Origin: Coprococcus sp.
GTDB lineage: Bacteria > Bacillota > Clostridia > Lachnospirales > Lachnospiraceae
Length of the DNA stretch: 64,000 nt
Assembly (NCBI GenBank): GCA_016297325.1
Contig: JAEDGW010000002.1
Coordinates: 1-64,000 of the forward strand
Direction: 5' to 3'
This document shows positions 53,461 to 62,839 of this stretch, piece by piece (position 1 is the first letter of the stretch; every line of letters begins with the position of its first letter). The position numbers were made by a program, and so were the translations under genes. The notes beneath the pieces were generated by a model, which had not been told where the DNA came from, did no database searches, and worked only from the letters and a program-made list of their open reading frames with translations.

Positions 53461-54941
53461 TGATATGTAACACCTACCTTAAATGAACATTTTTGATTTG
53501 CCAAAACTACCATACTTCCCTTTTCAACTGCATACACCTGATTGCGATTCAACTTATATCCATTAACCCATGTGCCATTTGTTGAATAGTCCGTAATATA
53601 AAGTGCATCCTCTATGCTGTCGTAATACACCTCACAGTGCTTCTTACTTATAAACTCATCCTGTTCAAATATAATCTGCGCATAATTTTTTGTTCGTCCT
53701 ACAATAACCCCTCTATCCACTGGAATGTCTACTGTTGTTCCGGCATTATCACCAGACACTATTACAATGTACGGATGAGGTATTCTTCCAGGACCAAACT
53801 GTCTGCGCTGTTCATATTGAAAATCAACACCATTACCATCATGATGCTTATCTTGATATTCCTGCTCTCGATGATCTCCATTATTCCAATGGCTATCTGC
53901 ATCCAATGCTCGATCATCAAGATAAGCATCCTTCCAGCCATTCTGATTAGATGAATGAGACTGTTCAACCTCCTGCTGTCTCTGTTTTACACCAGCATGC
54001 TCCGCTGTAGTATTATTTTCAGCCGTCTGTGTTTCATTATCTTCTTTATAGATAGTATCCCCACCATCGGTAAACCATCTGAGATCCATAAGCAATTCGT
54101 AAATTGTCTGAGTTCTCTCTTTATAGTTGAGCTTCAATGCTTTATTCATCGCATCAGACACAAATTTAGGAAATCCAACTTCCTCCAGATTGACATGTTC
54201 ACCTGATGCATATCTTGCTGTTGGCTCTGGCATATATGTTCCTGTCATCGCATAAAACATCGTACTTGCAAATGCATATACATCAGTGAATGTTCCCTGT
54301 TCAGAATTTTTCTGATACTGTTCCGGTGGGGCAAATTTTGGTGTAAGCATGATGGAATATCCTTCATCTGCGTCTCTCTTTATACTCTTTGCGTTTCCAA
54401 AGTCTATAAGTTTTGCACGGCCCTCAGATGTCAACATGATATTATCGGGTTTGATATCCCTATGAAATACCCCCATACTGTGAACCTGTATAAGTCCAGT
54501 TCCTATATCAAAAAATATTGACCTAACTATGTTGTAGTCAAGTTTACCATTATCCTTAACCAATTTCTTCAGTGTAACGCCGTCAATGAATTCCATTACA
54601 AAGTAACTGGTATTATTCTCATTGAAGTAGTCATATACAGCCACAACAGACTGAACACCCTGTAATTTCCAGAGCACTTGAGCTTCTTCCATAAATCTGT
54701 CCATTCCATGACGATATGTCTTCTCAAGCTCGTCCGTCATCTGATATAGGGTTCTGCCATCCGGGAGTCGCATTGCTGCGTCCCTCGGATAATATTCTTT
54801 TATGGCACACTTCTTGCCATTTGCCTCGTCATAAGCCTCATATGTGAATCCAAATCCACCACGACCCAAAATTCTTTTTATCACATACCGTTCTCTGAGA
54901 TATGTTCCTTCAGCAAGTGCATTATCCTTGTCACTCATCAT
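53457..54941 (-). CDS. soluble serine/threonine kinase with C-terminal FHA domain
   Basis: A 494-residue Hanks-type kinase without membrane helix. Kinase domain (about 20-275): glycine loop GRGGFGFTY, catalytic K48 (CAIKEY), canonical catalytic loop HRDIKPDN (160-167), DFG at 180-182 (LIDFGNAKS) and APPEQY. A polar, histidine/glutamine-rich linker joins it to an FHA domain (about 400-490) with GRTKNYAQI, EFISKKHCEV and DYSTNGTWVNG. Kinase and reader in one protein suggests self-association through its own phosphorylation. It is the only complete kinase in the locus with the usual catalytic-loop lysine. Its start lies three bases after the stop of the gene upstream. Confidence 0.96.
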   Translation of the reverse strand: MMSDKDNALAEGTYLRERYVIKRILGRGGFGFTYEAYDEANGKKCAIKEYYPRDAAMRLPDGRTLYQMTDELEKTYRHGMDRFMEEAQVLWKLQGVQSVVAVYDYFNENNTSYFVMEFIDGVTLKKLVKDNGKLDYNIVRSIFFDIGTGLIQVHSMGVFHRDIKPDNIMLTSEGRAKLIDFGNAKSIKRDADEGYSIMLTPKFAPPEQYQKNSEQGTFTDVYAFASTMFYAMTGTYMPEPTARYASGEHVNLEEVGFPKFVSDAMNKALKLNYKERTQTIYELLMDLRWFTDGGDTIYKEDNETQTAENNTTAEHAGVKQRQQEVEQSHSSNQNGWKDAYLDDRALDADSHWNNGDHREQEYQDKHHDGNGVDFQYEQRRQFGPGRIPHPYIVIVSGDNAGTTVDIPVDRGVIVGRTKNYAQIIFEQDEFISKKHCEVYYDSIEDALYITDYSTNGTWVNGYKLNRNQVYAVEKGSMVVLANQKCSFKVGVTYQ

Positions 54942-54944
54942 TTA

Positions 54945-56837
54945 TCACCACCTTACAACTATTCCTACTGTTCCAATCTGTATCCTATCGTTCGGATATA
55001 ATTGATGTTTATCATTTATCCGTTGGCCATTAAGTTTTGTTCCATTGGTGGCAACAAGTGGCTGTATAAACATCTCACCGTTTACACACTCCAGAGCAAA
55101 GTGCTGACGTGATATAGTTGCATCATTTATAAATACATCACAGGTATTCGCTCTTCCAACGAATATACTTCCATTTATATAAGTATTGATGATCTTTGGA
55201 TTACGTCCTATGATCTGAAGCTGAACCTGCATAGTATTGTTTGCTGGAATTGTCCCTTGCAAATTCTGCTCGCCTGCACGTCTCGCAAGTACATTTGTCT
55301 CTGCTGTAGGACTTACGCCACTTCTGAGCTGTACATCAGGACTTGAAGATGGAGCGCCATGAGGCATGCCGTTCTGTCTTGTCTTATTTCCCTGCTTTCT
55401 CTTCTTACTTATTCTTATAGTTATAATGATAAATACTACTAAAATTATGAATATCAAACATCCACATACTAGAAGAATTTTATGTGACAGTTTCTCGTTA
55501 AACCAGGTAACAAATCTATCAACTATTCCAGCTTTCTTTACCCCTAAATCTAATTTCTGTCCTTTTACATCTGCCACTAAACTGATATCAGATGCATCTG
55601 TCGCTGTCGCCATACGTTCAAAATTGCCTTCTACAATCCACTTTGTTACATTTTTATCTTTATACTGAGGATCTTTCTGTATCTTAAATGTCTCTCCCTC
55701 TAAAGATACAGTTACGTCTCCATCCTCAAGATCATCATTATCGTTACTAGATCTTATATATATATTTATTTGAGAACTTCTTATCTCCGTTTTTTCAGTA
55801 AGAATTTCATAAGTAACTGTATCGCTGTCGTTATTTTCTGAAGTTTTTTCTGTAACATCTTCTGTATTACCCGCTCCTTCAGTAGTTACCTCAGAAGTTG
55901 TTAAATCAGGCAGTGGCTTAATGCCAACAGATGGGTTTTCCTTCTTTTTAGCAAAGAACTCAATTACATTATTACCATCATAATATACTCCTTCATACTT
56001 ACGAATATTTCCATACATCTTTATCAAATCCAGCGTACTGATTTTATCGAATATTGAATTTTCCCAACCTGTGTAAGGAATAACGTCTTCATCTAATTCA
56101 GGATTACTTCCCTCACAAACCTTATACACAATAGCCTGCTTTTCATCCAATCTATTTGTGTTATAACCCGATTGATCCGTTATTATAACGACTATATTAC
56201 AATCTTTATCATCTATTTTATTTTCTAACGCCTCTATCGATGCCTGTAACTGACCATCTGTGATCGTTGTACCATTATCATCAGATTTCATTCTCGCATC
56301 GTATGAATTTAACTCACCCTCTATATCATTAAATTCAATATTATCTATTGACTGCTGTGGAAGTATACATAATTTCAAATTAAGTGAATTACTGTCATCT
56401 TGATCAATCCAACTTATACTATGCGAACATTCTTTTGAAAAATTAGATATATTCTTCTGCACAGTCTCTCTATCAGGAATTCCATCTGTACTTTCGTCTG
56501 ATAAAACTCTGGCATCCCAAATTATGTACACATTTGTATCCACAATACCTCTGTCTTCATCTGAAAGCGTTTCTGTCATATACTGTGACCCGCTTTGCGA
56601 TTTTACAATCAGATCTATATCCTCACTATCATCATAAAGAATATAGCTATTCTCCTCATTATCATCATGATAAACTGCTTTTACATCTACAGTTTTATCC
56701 TCTTCACCTTCAGCCTTCACCCGCACACTTCCGCCATAAAACACAGCACCGCCAAGAAGTGCGCCGGCACACAGAAGTGCAAGTCCGGCCTTTACTATCC
56801 TGTTCACCTTTTTTTCCTTCTTATCTATCATTTTCAT
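54945..56837 (-). CDS. membrane protein with external domain and cytoplasmic FHA domain
   Basis: A 630-residue protein. An N-terminal signal-anchor (about 14-35), an external region of about 400 residues, one membrane helix (about 452-474, ILLVCGCLIFIILVVFIIIT) and a C-terminal cytoplasmic FHA domain (GRANTCDVFI, ATISRQHFALE, ATNGTKLNG). The external part includes a possible von Willebrand A-like fold (VYIIWDARV, NIVVIITDQSG) without a clear metal site, a T/E linker near 320-345 and a beta domain before the membrane. Its AT content appears higher than that of the kinases to the right. It could carry an external signal to phosphoproteins inside. Confidence 0.85.
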   Translation of the reverse strand: MKMIDKKEKKVNRIVKAGLALLCAGALLGGAVFYGGSVRVKAEGEEDKTVDVKAVYHDDNEENSYILYDDSEDIDLIVKSQSGSQYMTETLSDEDRGIVDTNVYIIWDARVLSDESTDGIPDRETVQKNISNFSKECSHSISWIDQDDSNSLNLKLCILPQQSIDNIEFNDIEGELNSYDARMKSDDNGTTITDGQLQASIEALENKIDDKDCNIVVIITDQSGYNTNRLDEKQAIVYKVCEGSNPELDEDVIPYTGWENSIFDKISTLDLIKMYGNIRKYEGVYYDGNNVIEFFAKKKENPSVGIKPLPDLTTSEVTTEGAGNTEDVTEKTSENNDSDTVTYEILTEKTEIRSSQINIYIRSSNDNDDLEDGDVTVSLEGETFKIQKDPQYKDKNVTKWIVEGNFERMATATDASDISLVADVKGQKLDLGVKKAGIVDRFVTWFNEKLSHKILLVCGCLIFIILVVFIIITIRISKKRKQGNKTRQNGMPHGAPSSSPDVQLRSGVSPTAETNVLARRAGEQNLQGTIPANNTMQVQLQIIGRNPKIINTYINGSIFVGRANTCDVFINDATISRQHFALECVNGEMFIQPLVATNGTKLNGQRINDKHQLYPNDRIQIGTVGIVVRW

Positions 56838-56860
56838 ATCCCATCTCCATATCTATATAC

Positions 56861-57226
56861 TTATCGCAGCAATATCTCATCACTCTGGGTTCCTATGGCT
56901 ATGTGTGTCCCTCTCGGCACAGCCACGGTGTCTCCTCTGTGAGTCCACTGGCCGTTCTGTATGAGAACGCCATTTGTCGAATTGTCATTTACCACGTACA
57001 TTTTCATGTTAGGATCAAAATATATGCGGCAATGGACACGGCTCACATTTTCGTTCATGATAACCAGATCACACATCTGTGGATCCCTGCCTATGGTGCA
57101 CGGAACATTGTCCCGAAGCTCAATGATCCTGCCCTGCAGATATCCCCGGACGCCTATGATGGCTCCGCCGTCCGCAGACACACCATTTATGACCTGGGTT
57201 CTGGATTTTGCTTTCGATTTTCGCAT
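56861..57226 (-). CDS. single-domain FHA protein
   Basis: A 121-residue protein that is almost only an FHA domain: CTIGRDPQMCDLVI, NENVSRVHCRIYF and NDNSTNGVLIQNG. The N-terminal 25 residues are basic. It has no membrane helix or other domain and so may act as an adaptor between phosphorylated proteins. It is 33 bases downstream of the PASTA kinase gene, with GGGAG before its ATG. Confidence 0.92.
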   Translation of the reverse strand: MRKSKAKSRTQVINGVSADGGAIIGVRGYLQGRIIELRDNVPCTIGRDPQMCDLVIMNENVSRVHCRIYFDPNMKMYVVNDNSTNGVLIQNGQWTHRGDTVAVPRGTHIAIGTQSDEILLR

Positions 57227-57259
57227 CTCATTACTCCCTTCTGTTATTTGAACAAGCCA

Positions 57260-59734
57260 TTAATAATATGGCTTGCACAGATATTCTTCCTTAGACTCAT
57301 TATCATCATGTCCTTCCAGATAAATATCGCTCCACTCACTCCACTCAGTCCAGCCGTCCGGTGAAGCATCATCACGGTCTCTGAATCTGTAATATGTGAC
57401 CTTACTGTTATCACATACGATAAGTGAAACTGACGTTCCGATATCCACCTCTGTATACTCTATCTCGCTCTGTTCGAGAACGGTTCCGGAATATAGGTCA
57501 GGGCATGACCTGTACTGTATACTTCCAACTGTAAGGCCGGCATCCTTTATCATACGAATAGCCTCATCCTCTCCGAAACCAACTGTACTTGGAACGATGG
57601 CTGTCGTAGGTTCAAGCTCCGATGTGTCATCCTCTTCCGGAGTATAATCTTCTGTGGTTGGTCCTTCTGTAGTCGCTTCATCTGTGGACATCTCTGTCGT
57701 GGTCTCAGTGTAGGTTGCCTCAGTGGTATATTCTGTGGTCGATTCCGTACTGCTGGAAGTAGAAGCATCCTTCGAATTTTCACTTCCGTTGCTGATAACA
57801 AGCTTGATCTCTGTGTCCGGATCAACCTCTTTGCCAGCCTCAACGCTCTGTGATATAACATGATCCTTTGCAACGGTATCGCTATACTCATAACCATGGC
57901 TTACCTTCAGTCCGCTGCCCGTCAGCAGATTGTCCGCCTCGTCAACTGATTTGTACTCAACATCCGGAACAGTAACCTTATCATATCCAAGAGAGACCTT
58001 TACACCCAGCTTTAATCCCTCCTGTGTTTTTTCTCCTGCTTTAAGGTCCTGCTTCATGACAATATCCTTGTCAAATGTCTTGCTTCTGACACTTTCGCTT
58101 TTGTAAATATATACATTTCTTTGTCTGGCAAGTTCCCTGGCATTATCCCAGCTTGTCCTTGCTACATTCGGAACAGTGGTTATCTTTGAATTATCATAAG
58201 CGGGATTACCTGATGATACACTCAGCACCACCTCTGTTCCTTTATCAACAGTATCTCCAGACTTGATATTCTGACTGTCTACATAATCTGGGGCAATCTC
58301 ACTTTCAACAGTATCTAATTTTACATGCAGACCCATTTTTTCAAGTTCTGATACAGCAGCCTCGCCCGAAATTCCTGTCACATCCGGCATCACTACCTGA
58401 CCCACACCGCCTGATATGACGATCTCAAGAGTCATGCCTTCCTGTACTTCGACTCCGCCTTTTATATTCTGGGAAAGTACTGATCCCTTTGGAATATCAG
58501 TAGATTCTTTTTTGTCCATGATCTTGAAATTCATATTCATATCGCCGATCATCTTCTCCGCATCAGACTGCGTGAGATTGATGACATTTGGCACTCTGGT
58601 CATGGATCTTGTGTCCGTGCCGTTCACGTTCCATTTGATGACTCTGGTCGCAAGCAGTACACCTACCGTCAACACTGCAAGAATCGCTGCACACATGACC
58701 ACCTTGAGCCATGCCGGCCACCTTCCGAAATCTCTTCGTCTCGATGTGACCTTATTTCTTGCCACCACATCATCAGTGGTAAGCTCATATTCAAGTCTCG
58801 CCATATCAGGAGTTCTATCGCTTATCTCAAGACTCATGGCGTTCATTATCGCATTTTCAATGTTGTCCGTGATATCCGGAGCAAATCTGGACGGTGGTTT
58901 AAGGGTATCCTGAGTCTCCCTGTCTATCGAGTCTTCCGGAGTCTGCCCCGTCACCATCCTGTAAAGAGTGGCACCGCAGCCATACACATCGGTCCACGCA
59001 CCCTGTTCCCCTCTGCTCCTATACTGCTCAGGTGGTGCATATCCTGGCTTGACTATGACCGACAGACTTTTGCTGTGATCCGTCGATGTGGCCTGTCTCG
59101 CCGCTCCGAAATCGATCAGTTTCACATCACCATTTCTGGTGATAAATATGTTGTCCGGCGCTATATCTCTGTGGAGAAGGCCCTGACCATGAACGGTCTT
59201 GAGAGTCCTCACTATAGGGAGCATCATCTCCACCGCCTTTAACGGTTCTATCCTGCCCTCTCTCGCCAGGTATTGCTTCAGCGTCTCTCCATCCAGATAT
59301 TCCATCACTATGTATGCCGTGTTGTTTTCCTCAAGCACATCATATACATCCGTGACTCCCGGAGTTCCCCTGAACTTTGCAAGTCTTCTGGCCTCATCCA
59401 CAAATTTGCTTATACCGCCGTTGAACTGCTCCTGCCTATCTCCGCTGAACACTGACACCGTAGATACACCAGCCGACCTCGTTGCAAACTCTGATGGCAG
59501 ATATTCTTTTATCGCTATTTTCTTTTCAATGCTGTAGTCATAGCCTATGTACGTAACCGAAAAGCCACCATAACCTATAGCCTTTCCCACTATGTATTTG
59601 CCGCCAAGTATTGTTCCAGGCATCAGGTGGTACGGCTCACAAGGCGGCGTGTCCACGGCATATCCGCAGATTGGACACACAGTCCGGCTATCGTCAAATC
59701 TGGACATACAGCCCATGCACAATCGTTCTGCCAT
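57260..59734 (-). CDS. membrane serine/threonine kinase with zinc ribbon, PASTA repeats and WS-rich tail
   Basis: An 824-residue receptor kinase. A C4 zinc ribbon (C6, C9, C20, C23) precedes the kinase domain (about 45-310): GYGGFSVTY loop, K76 (IAIKEYLP), catalytic loop HRDIAPDN at 188-195, with alanine at the usual lysine, DFG at 208-210 and APPEQYRSRGEQG. One membrane helix (about 350-372) leads to four external PASTA domains (about 388-651), a threonine/glutamate linker, a fifth PASTA-like domain and a 43-residue tail with WTEWSEWS. PASTA domains of PknB/PrkC kinases sense muropeptides or lipid II. The gene is a tandem paralogue of the next one. Confidence 0.94.
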   Translation of the reverse strand: MAERLCMGCMSRFDDSRTVCPICGYAVDTPPCEPYHLMPGTILGGKYIVGKAIGYGGFSVTYIGYDYSIEKKIAIKEYLPSEFATRSAGVSTVSVFSGDRQEQFNGGISKFVDEARRLAKFRGTPGVTDVYDVLEENNTAYIVMEYLDGETLKQYLAREGRIEPLKAVEMMLPIVRTLKTVHGQGLLHRDIAPDNIFITRNGDVKLIDFGAARQATSTDHSKSLSVIVKPGYAPPEQYRSRGEQGAWTDVYGCGATLYRMVTGQTPEDSIDRETQDTLKPPSRFAPDITDNIENAIMNAMSLEISDRTPDMARLEYELTTDDVVARNKVTSRRRDFGRWPAWLKVVMCAAILAVLTVGVLLATRVIKWNVNGTDTRSMTRVPNVINLTQSDAEKMIGDMNMNFKIMDKKESTDIPKGSVLSQNIKGGVEVQEGMTLEIVISGGVGQVVMPDVTGISGEAAVSELEKMGLHVKLDTVESEIAPDYVDSQNIKSGDTVDKGTEVVLSVSSGNPAYDNSKITTVPNVARTSWDNARELARQRNVYIYKSESVRSKTFDKDIVMKQDLKAGEKTQEGLKLGVKVSLGYDKVTVPDVEYKSVDEADNLLTGSGLKVSHGYEYSDTVAKDHVISQSVEAGKEVDPDTEIKLVISNGSENSKDASTSSSTESTTEYTTEATYTETTTEMSTDEATTEGPTTEDYTPEEDDTSELEPTTAIVPSTVGFGEDEAIRMIKDAGLTVGSIQYRSCPDLYSGTVLEQSEIEYTEVDIGTSVSLIVCDNSKVTYYRFRDRDDASPDGWTEWSEWSDIYLEGHDDNESKEEYLCKPYY

Positions 59735-59796
59735 CGCTTGTTCTCCTTATAGTTTCATTTGTTTAGTCCATCACATTATGGATTGAGCAGTTATTT

Positions 59797-62700
59797 CTAA
59801 TATCCCGGATAGACATATTGTGTATCCGACTCTACTTCCCGTGTATCAGACTGATATACTGCACTTTCGCTCCAGCCTGACCACGATCCCCATATAGGTT
59901 TTCTATACCAGTAGGTCTTCTTTTCTATTTTTTGTCTGGTCTGATAGCGGTACACAGTTCCTGACCATGTCCACTCGCCGGAACCCATGACGTTTCTGCA
60001 AACATACATTCCCTTATCTGGTATCCAGTAACGTTCAGTTGTACTTCCCGGCCATTGGAAAGCTGTTCCGTCATGCTCTGTCATAGTTGTAACCCAGCTC
60101 CACGGTCTATAATATTCATTTCTTGTACAGCCTCCTACATTCTTATCATGAGCGCCTCTGTTCCCATCCACATAAATTCCAAACACAGCACCACTCTGTG
60201 ATTCCACATTACACGTATCACTTCCGGCTATATAATTAGGTCCCCACTCTGACCATCCGCCCCATTCGCCATATGAGTAACTTGTGTCCGTCTTGTAATA
60301 TTTATAACCTGACGGAGCCGAGCTGCTTTCAGAGCTTGTGGTATCGTAGTCAACCACATCTCTATACCTGTATTGGGTGATCGTGGAGTTATCACAGACA
60401 TTAAGTCCTATCTCCGTTCCAGTGGCTGCCTTAGTTCCAGCTGCAACAAGCTGATCTATTATTTTTCCATGATCGTGATAAGCAGACGAATACTTTTTCA
60501 CTGTTCCAACTTTAAAGCCGCATGAAATAATGGTCTCTTTTGCCTTGTCCTCAGACATTCCCACAACATCAGGTACCTCTACCATATCGCTGTCATCGTC
60601 CGTGTCATCAATGCCCCAGTCGTAATCATCAGCCGGATCCTCTGTAGATTCTGTAGTCTCTGTAGTCTCTGTATCATCCCAGTAATCCTGATCATCCGAA
60701 TCATCATATCCCGGATCATAAGGATCATCATCCGGAGCTTCCGTAGTTGCATCCGGGTCTTTGGTGTATTCCTCTCTTGTGGTCGGATTCTCTTCGGTGT
60801 CATCTGCCTCTACGTAATTGTCAGAGTCTGACGGCTGCTCATATGTCGGTGCATCCTTTATACTGTCATCACCGAGACTCACATGGAGAGTTACTGTAGT
60901 CCAGACCTTGACCTCTTCACCGGCTTCTACACTCTGTGATATGATCCTGTCCTTTGCAACCACTGTGCTGTTCTCATAGGTAAGTTCAACCTTGAGCTTA
61001 TTCTTACTCATGAGCTTTTGTGCATCGGAGAGCTTTTTGTACACCACATCAGGAACGTGTGTCATATTTACGCCAAGACTTACATCCACACCCACAGGTG
61101 TTCCGACATTTACACTCGTCTTCTCCTTTGTGTCCTGTTTTGTCACCTCGCCCTTCTCAGCAGTATCGCTGTTTTCTGCCGAGGTCTTGTATATGTACAG
61201 GCTCTTGCTCTTGGCAGTGCTTCTGGCATCATCCCATTTGCTTCCTACAAACTTCGGGACAGTTGTGATCTTGCCCGTATCGTAACTGCTCATACCAGTC
61301 GATATCGTGATACCGACCTCAGTACCTTTGTCCACTGCCTGTCCAGGCTCATATTCCTGGGCACACACGTAATCCTTAAGTATCTCGCTCTCGGATGTAT
61401 CTGTCTTTGCAAATAAGCCCAGCTCTTTCAGCTGCTTTTCAGCCTCATCCTGTGAAAATCCTGTGAGATCAGGCATATATGCCTGACCGGCACCGGCTGA
61501 TATGACAACCTCGAGTATCATCTTCTCCTGAACCTCCGTGTTGGCCGGTATGTTCTGGGCTAGCACCATATCTTTTGGTATGGTATCTGATTCTACTTTA
61601 TCCACTATCTGAAACGTCAGATTTTTATTTCCTGCAATCTTCTGCGCATCTTCAACGGTCTGATTCACCACATTTGGCACTCTGGTCTTCGCCGAATAGT
61701 TCGGTATAAGTCTGCGCCAGTTGATAACCCCTGTGGCTATGAGAGTTCCAAGAACGGCCACGCAGGCAAGTGCTGCCGGCACGGATATCTTCATCCACAG
61801 CGGCCAATGGCCGAAATCCATCTTTTTCTTCTTTACTTTTATACGGGCTACTTCGTCCTGTGTTGTGAGCTCATAGAAAAGAGTCTGCATATCCGGCGTT
61901 CTCTCCTCTATCTCAAGGTTCAGGGCATTCATGATCGCATTCTCTATATTCTCAGGAATATCCAGAGAGAATCTTGACACGTCCTCCAGATTATCCTTTG
62001 TCGATCTGTCCATGGAATCTTCAGGCGTGATACCTGTGATCATCTTGTACAGAACGGCTCCGCATCCGTACACATCAGTCCACGATCCCTGCTCACCGCG
62101 GCTTCTGTACTGCTCTGGTGGAGCATAGCCAGGTGTAACTATGACCGACAGGCTCTTGCTGTGGCTGGTGGATGTGGCCTGCCTTGCAGCTCCGAAATCT
62201 ATCAGTTTGACCTCACCGCTGTTCGTGAGGAATATGTTGTCCGGTGATATATCTCTATGCAGCAACCCTTGCGCATGCACCTGATCCAGAGTTCTTATGA
62301 TAGGGAGGATCATGGACACCGCTCTCTCAGGTGCGATCCTGCCCTCACGCTCCAGATATCTCTTAAGAGTCTCTCCCTCAAGGAATTCCATCACGATATA
62401 CGCCGTGTTATTCTCGATCACCACGTCATATACCTCTGTCACTCCCGGAGTACCCCTGAATCTGGCAAGTCTCTTTGCCTCGTCCACGAATTTCTCTATA
62501 CCGCCGTGGAACTGTTCAGCCTTGTCCCCGCTGAATATCGACACGGTCGATGTGCCAGGTGATCTTGTAGCAAATTCAGATGGAAGGTATTCCTTTATTG
62601 CCACTCTTTTTTCTATACTGTAGTCATAGCCGATATATGTTACAGAGAATCCGCCATAACCGACAGCTCTGCCCACGATATATTTGCCGCCTATTATCGT

Positions 62701-62820
62701 TCCAGGATTAAGATGATAGGGTTCCTGTGGGCCTGCGTCTGCCGGGAATCCACAATACGGACACGCATTATATGCATCACTGTATTTTTTCATGCATCCC
62801 ATACACAATCTCTCTGACAT
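59797..62820 (-). CDS. larger paralogous membrane kinase with PASTA repeats and tryptophan-rich C-terminal module
   Basis: A 1007-residue homologue of the 824-residue kinase with the same order: zinc ribbon (C6, C9, C20, C23), kinase domain with GYGGFSVTY, VAIKEYLP, catalytic loop HRDISPDN (188-195, serine at the lysine position), LIDFGAARQA, a membrane helix near 350, four PASTA domains, an acidic T/D-rich linker (about 660-745) and a fifth PASTA domain. The external tail (817-1007) is far longer: it holds GGWSEWGPN, two cysteine pairs, a tryptophan-rich central part and the WGSWSGWSESAVYQSDTREV end found in other clostridial surface proteins. AGGAGG precedes the ATG. Confidence 0.94.
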   Translation of the reverse strand: MSERLCMGCMKKYSDAYNACPYCGFPADAGPQEPYHLNPGTIIGGKYIVGRAVGYGGFSVTYIGYDYSIEKRVAIKEYLPSEFATRSPGTSTVSIFSGDKAEQFHGGIEKFVDEAKRLARFRGTPGVTEVYDVVIENNTAYIVMEFLEGETLKRYLEREGRIAPERAVSMILPIIRTLDQVHAQGLLHRDISPDNIFLTNSGEVKLIDFGAARQATSTSHSKSLSVIVTPGYAPPEQYRSRGEQGSWTDVYGCGAVLYKMITGITPEDSMDRSTKDNLEDVSRFSLDIPENIENAIMNALNLEIEERTPDMQTLFYELTTQDEVARIKVKKKKMDFGHWPLWMKISVPAALACVAVLGTLIATGVINWRRLIPNYSAKTRVPNVVNQTVEDAQKIAGNKNLTFQIVDKVESDTIPKDMVLAQNIPANTEVQEKMILEVVISAGAGQAYMPDLTGFSQDEAEKQLKELGLFAKTDTSESEILKDYVCAQEYEPGQAVDKGTEVGITISTGMSSYDTGKITTVPKFVGSKWDDARSTAKSKSLYIYKTSAENSDTAEKGEVTKQDTKEKTSVNVGTPVGVDVSLGVNMTHVPDVVYKKLSDAQKLMSKNKLKVELTYENSTVVAKDRIISQSVEAGEEVKVWTTVTLHVSLGDDSIKDAPTYEQPSDSDNYVEADDTEENPTTREEYTKDPDATTEAPDDDPYDPGYDDSDDQDYWDDTETTETTESTEDPADDYDWGIDDTDDDSDMVEVPDVVGMSEDKAKETIISCGFKVGTVKKYSSAYHDHGKIIDQLVAAGTKAATGTEIGLNVCDNSTITQYRYRDVVDYDTTSSESSSAPSGYKYYKTDTSYSYGEWGGWSEWGPNYIAGSDTCNVESQSGAVFGIYVDGNRGAHDKNVGGCTRNEYYRPWSWVTTMTEHDGTAFQWPGSTTERYWIPDKGMYVCRNVMGSGEWTWSGTVYRYQTRQKIEKKTYWYRKPIWGSWSGWSESAVYQSDTREVESDTQYVYPGY

Positions 62821-62839
62821 CTTATTCCTCCTTCCATGT

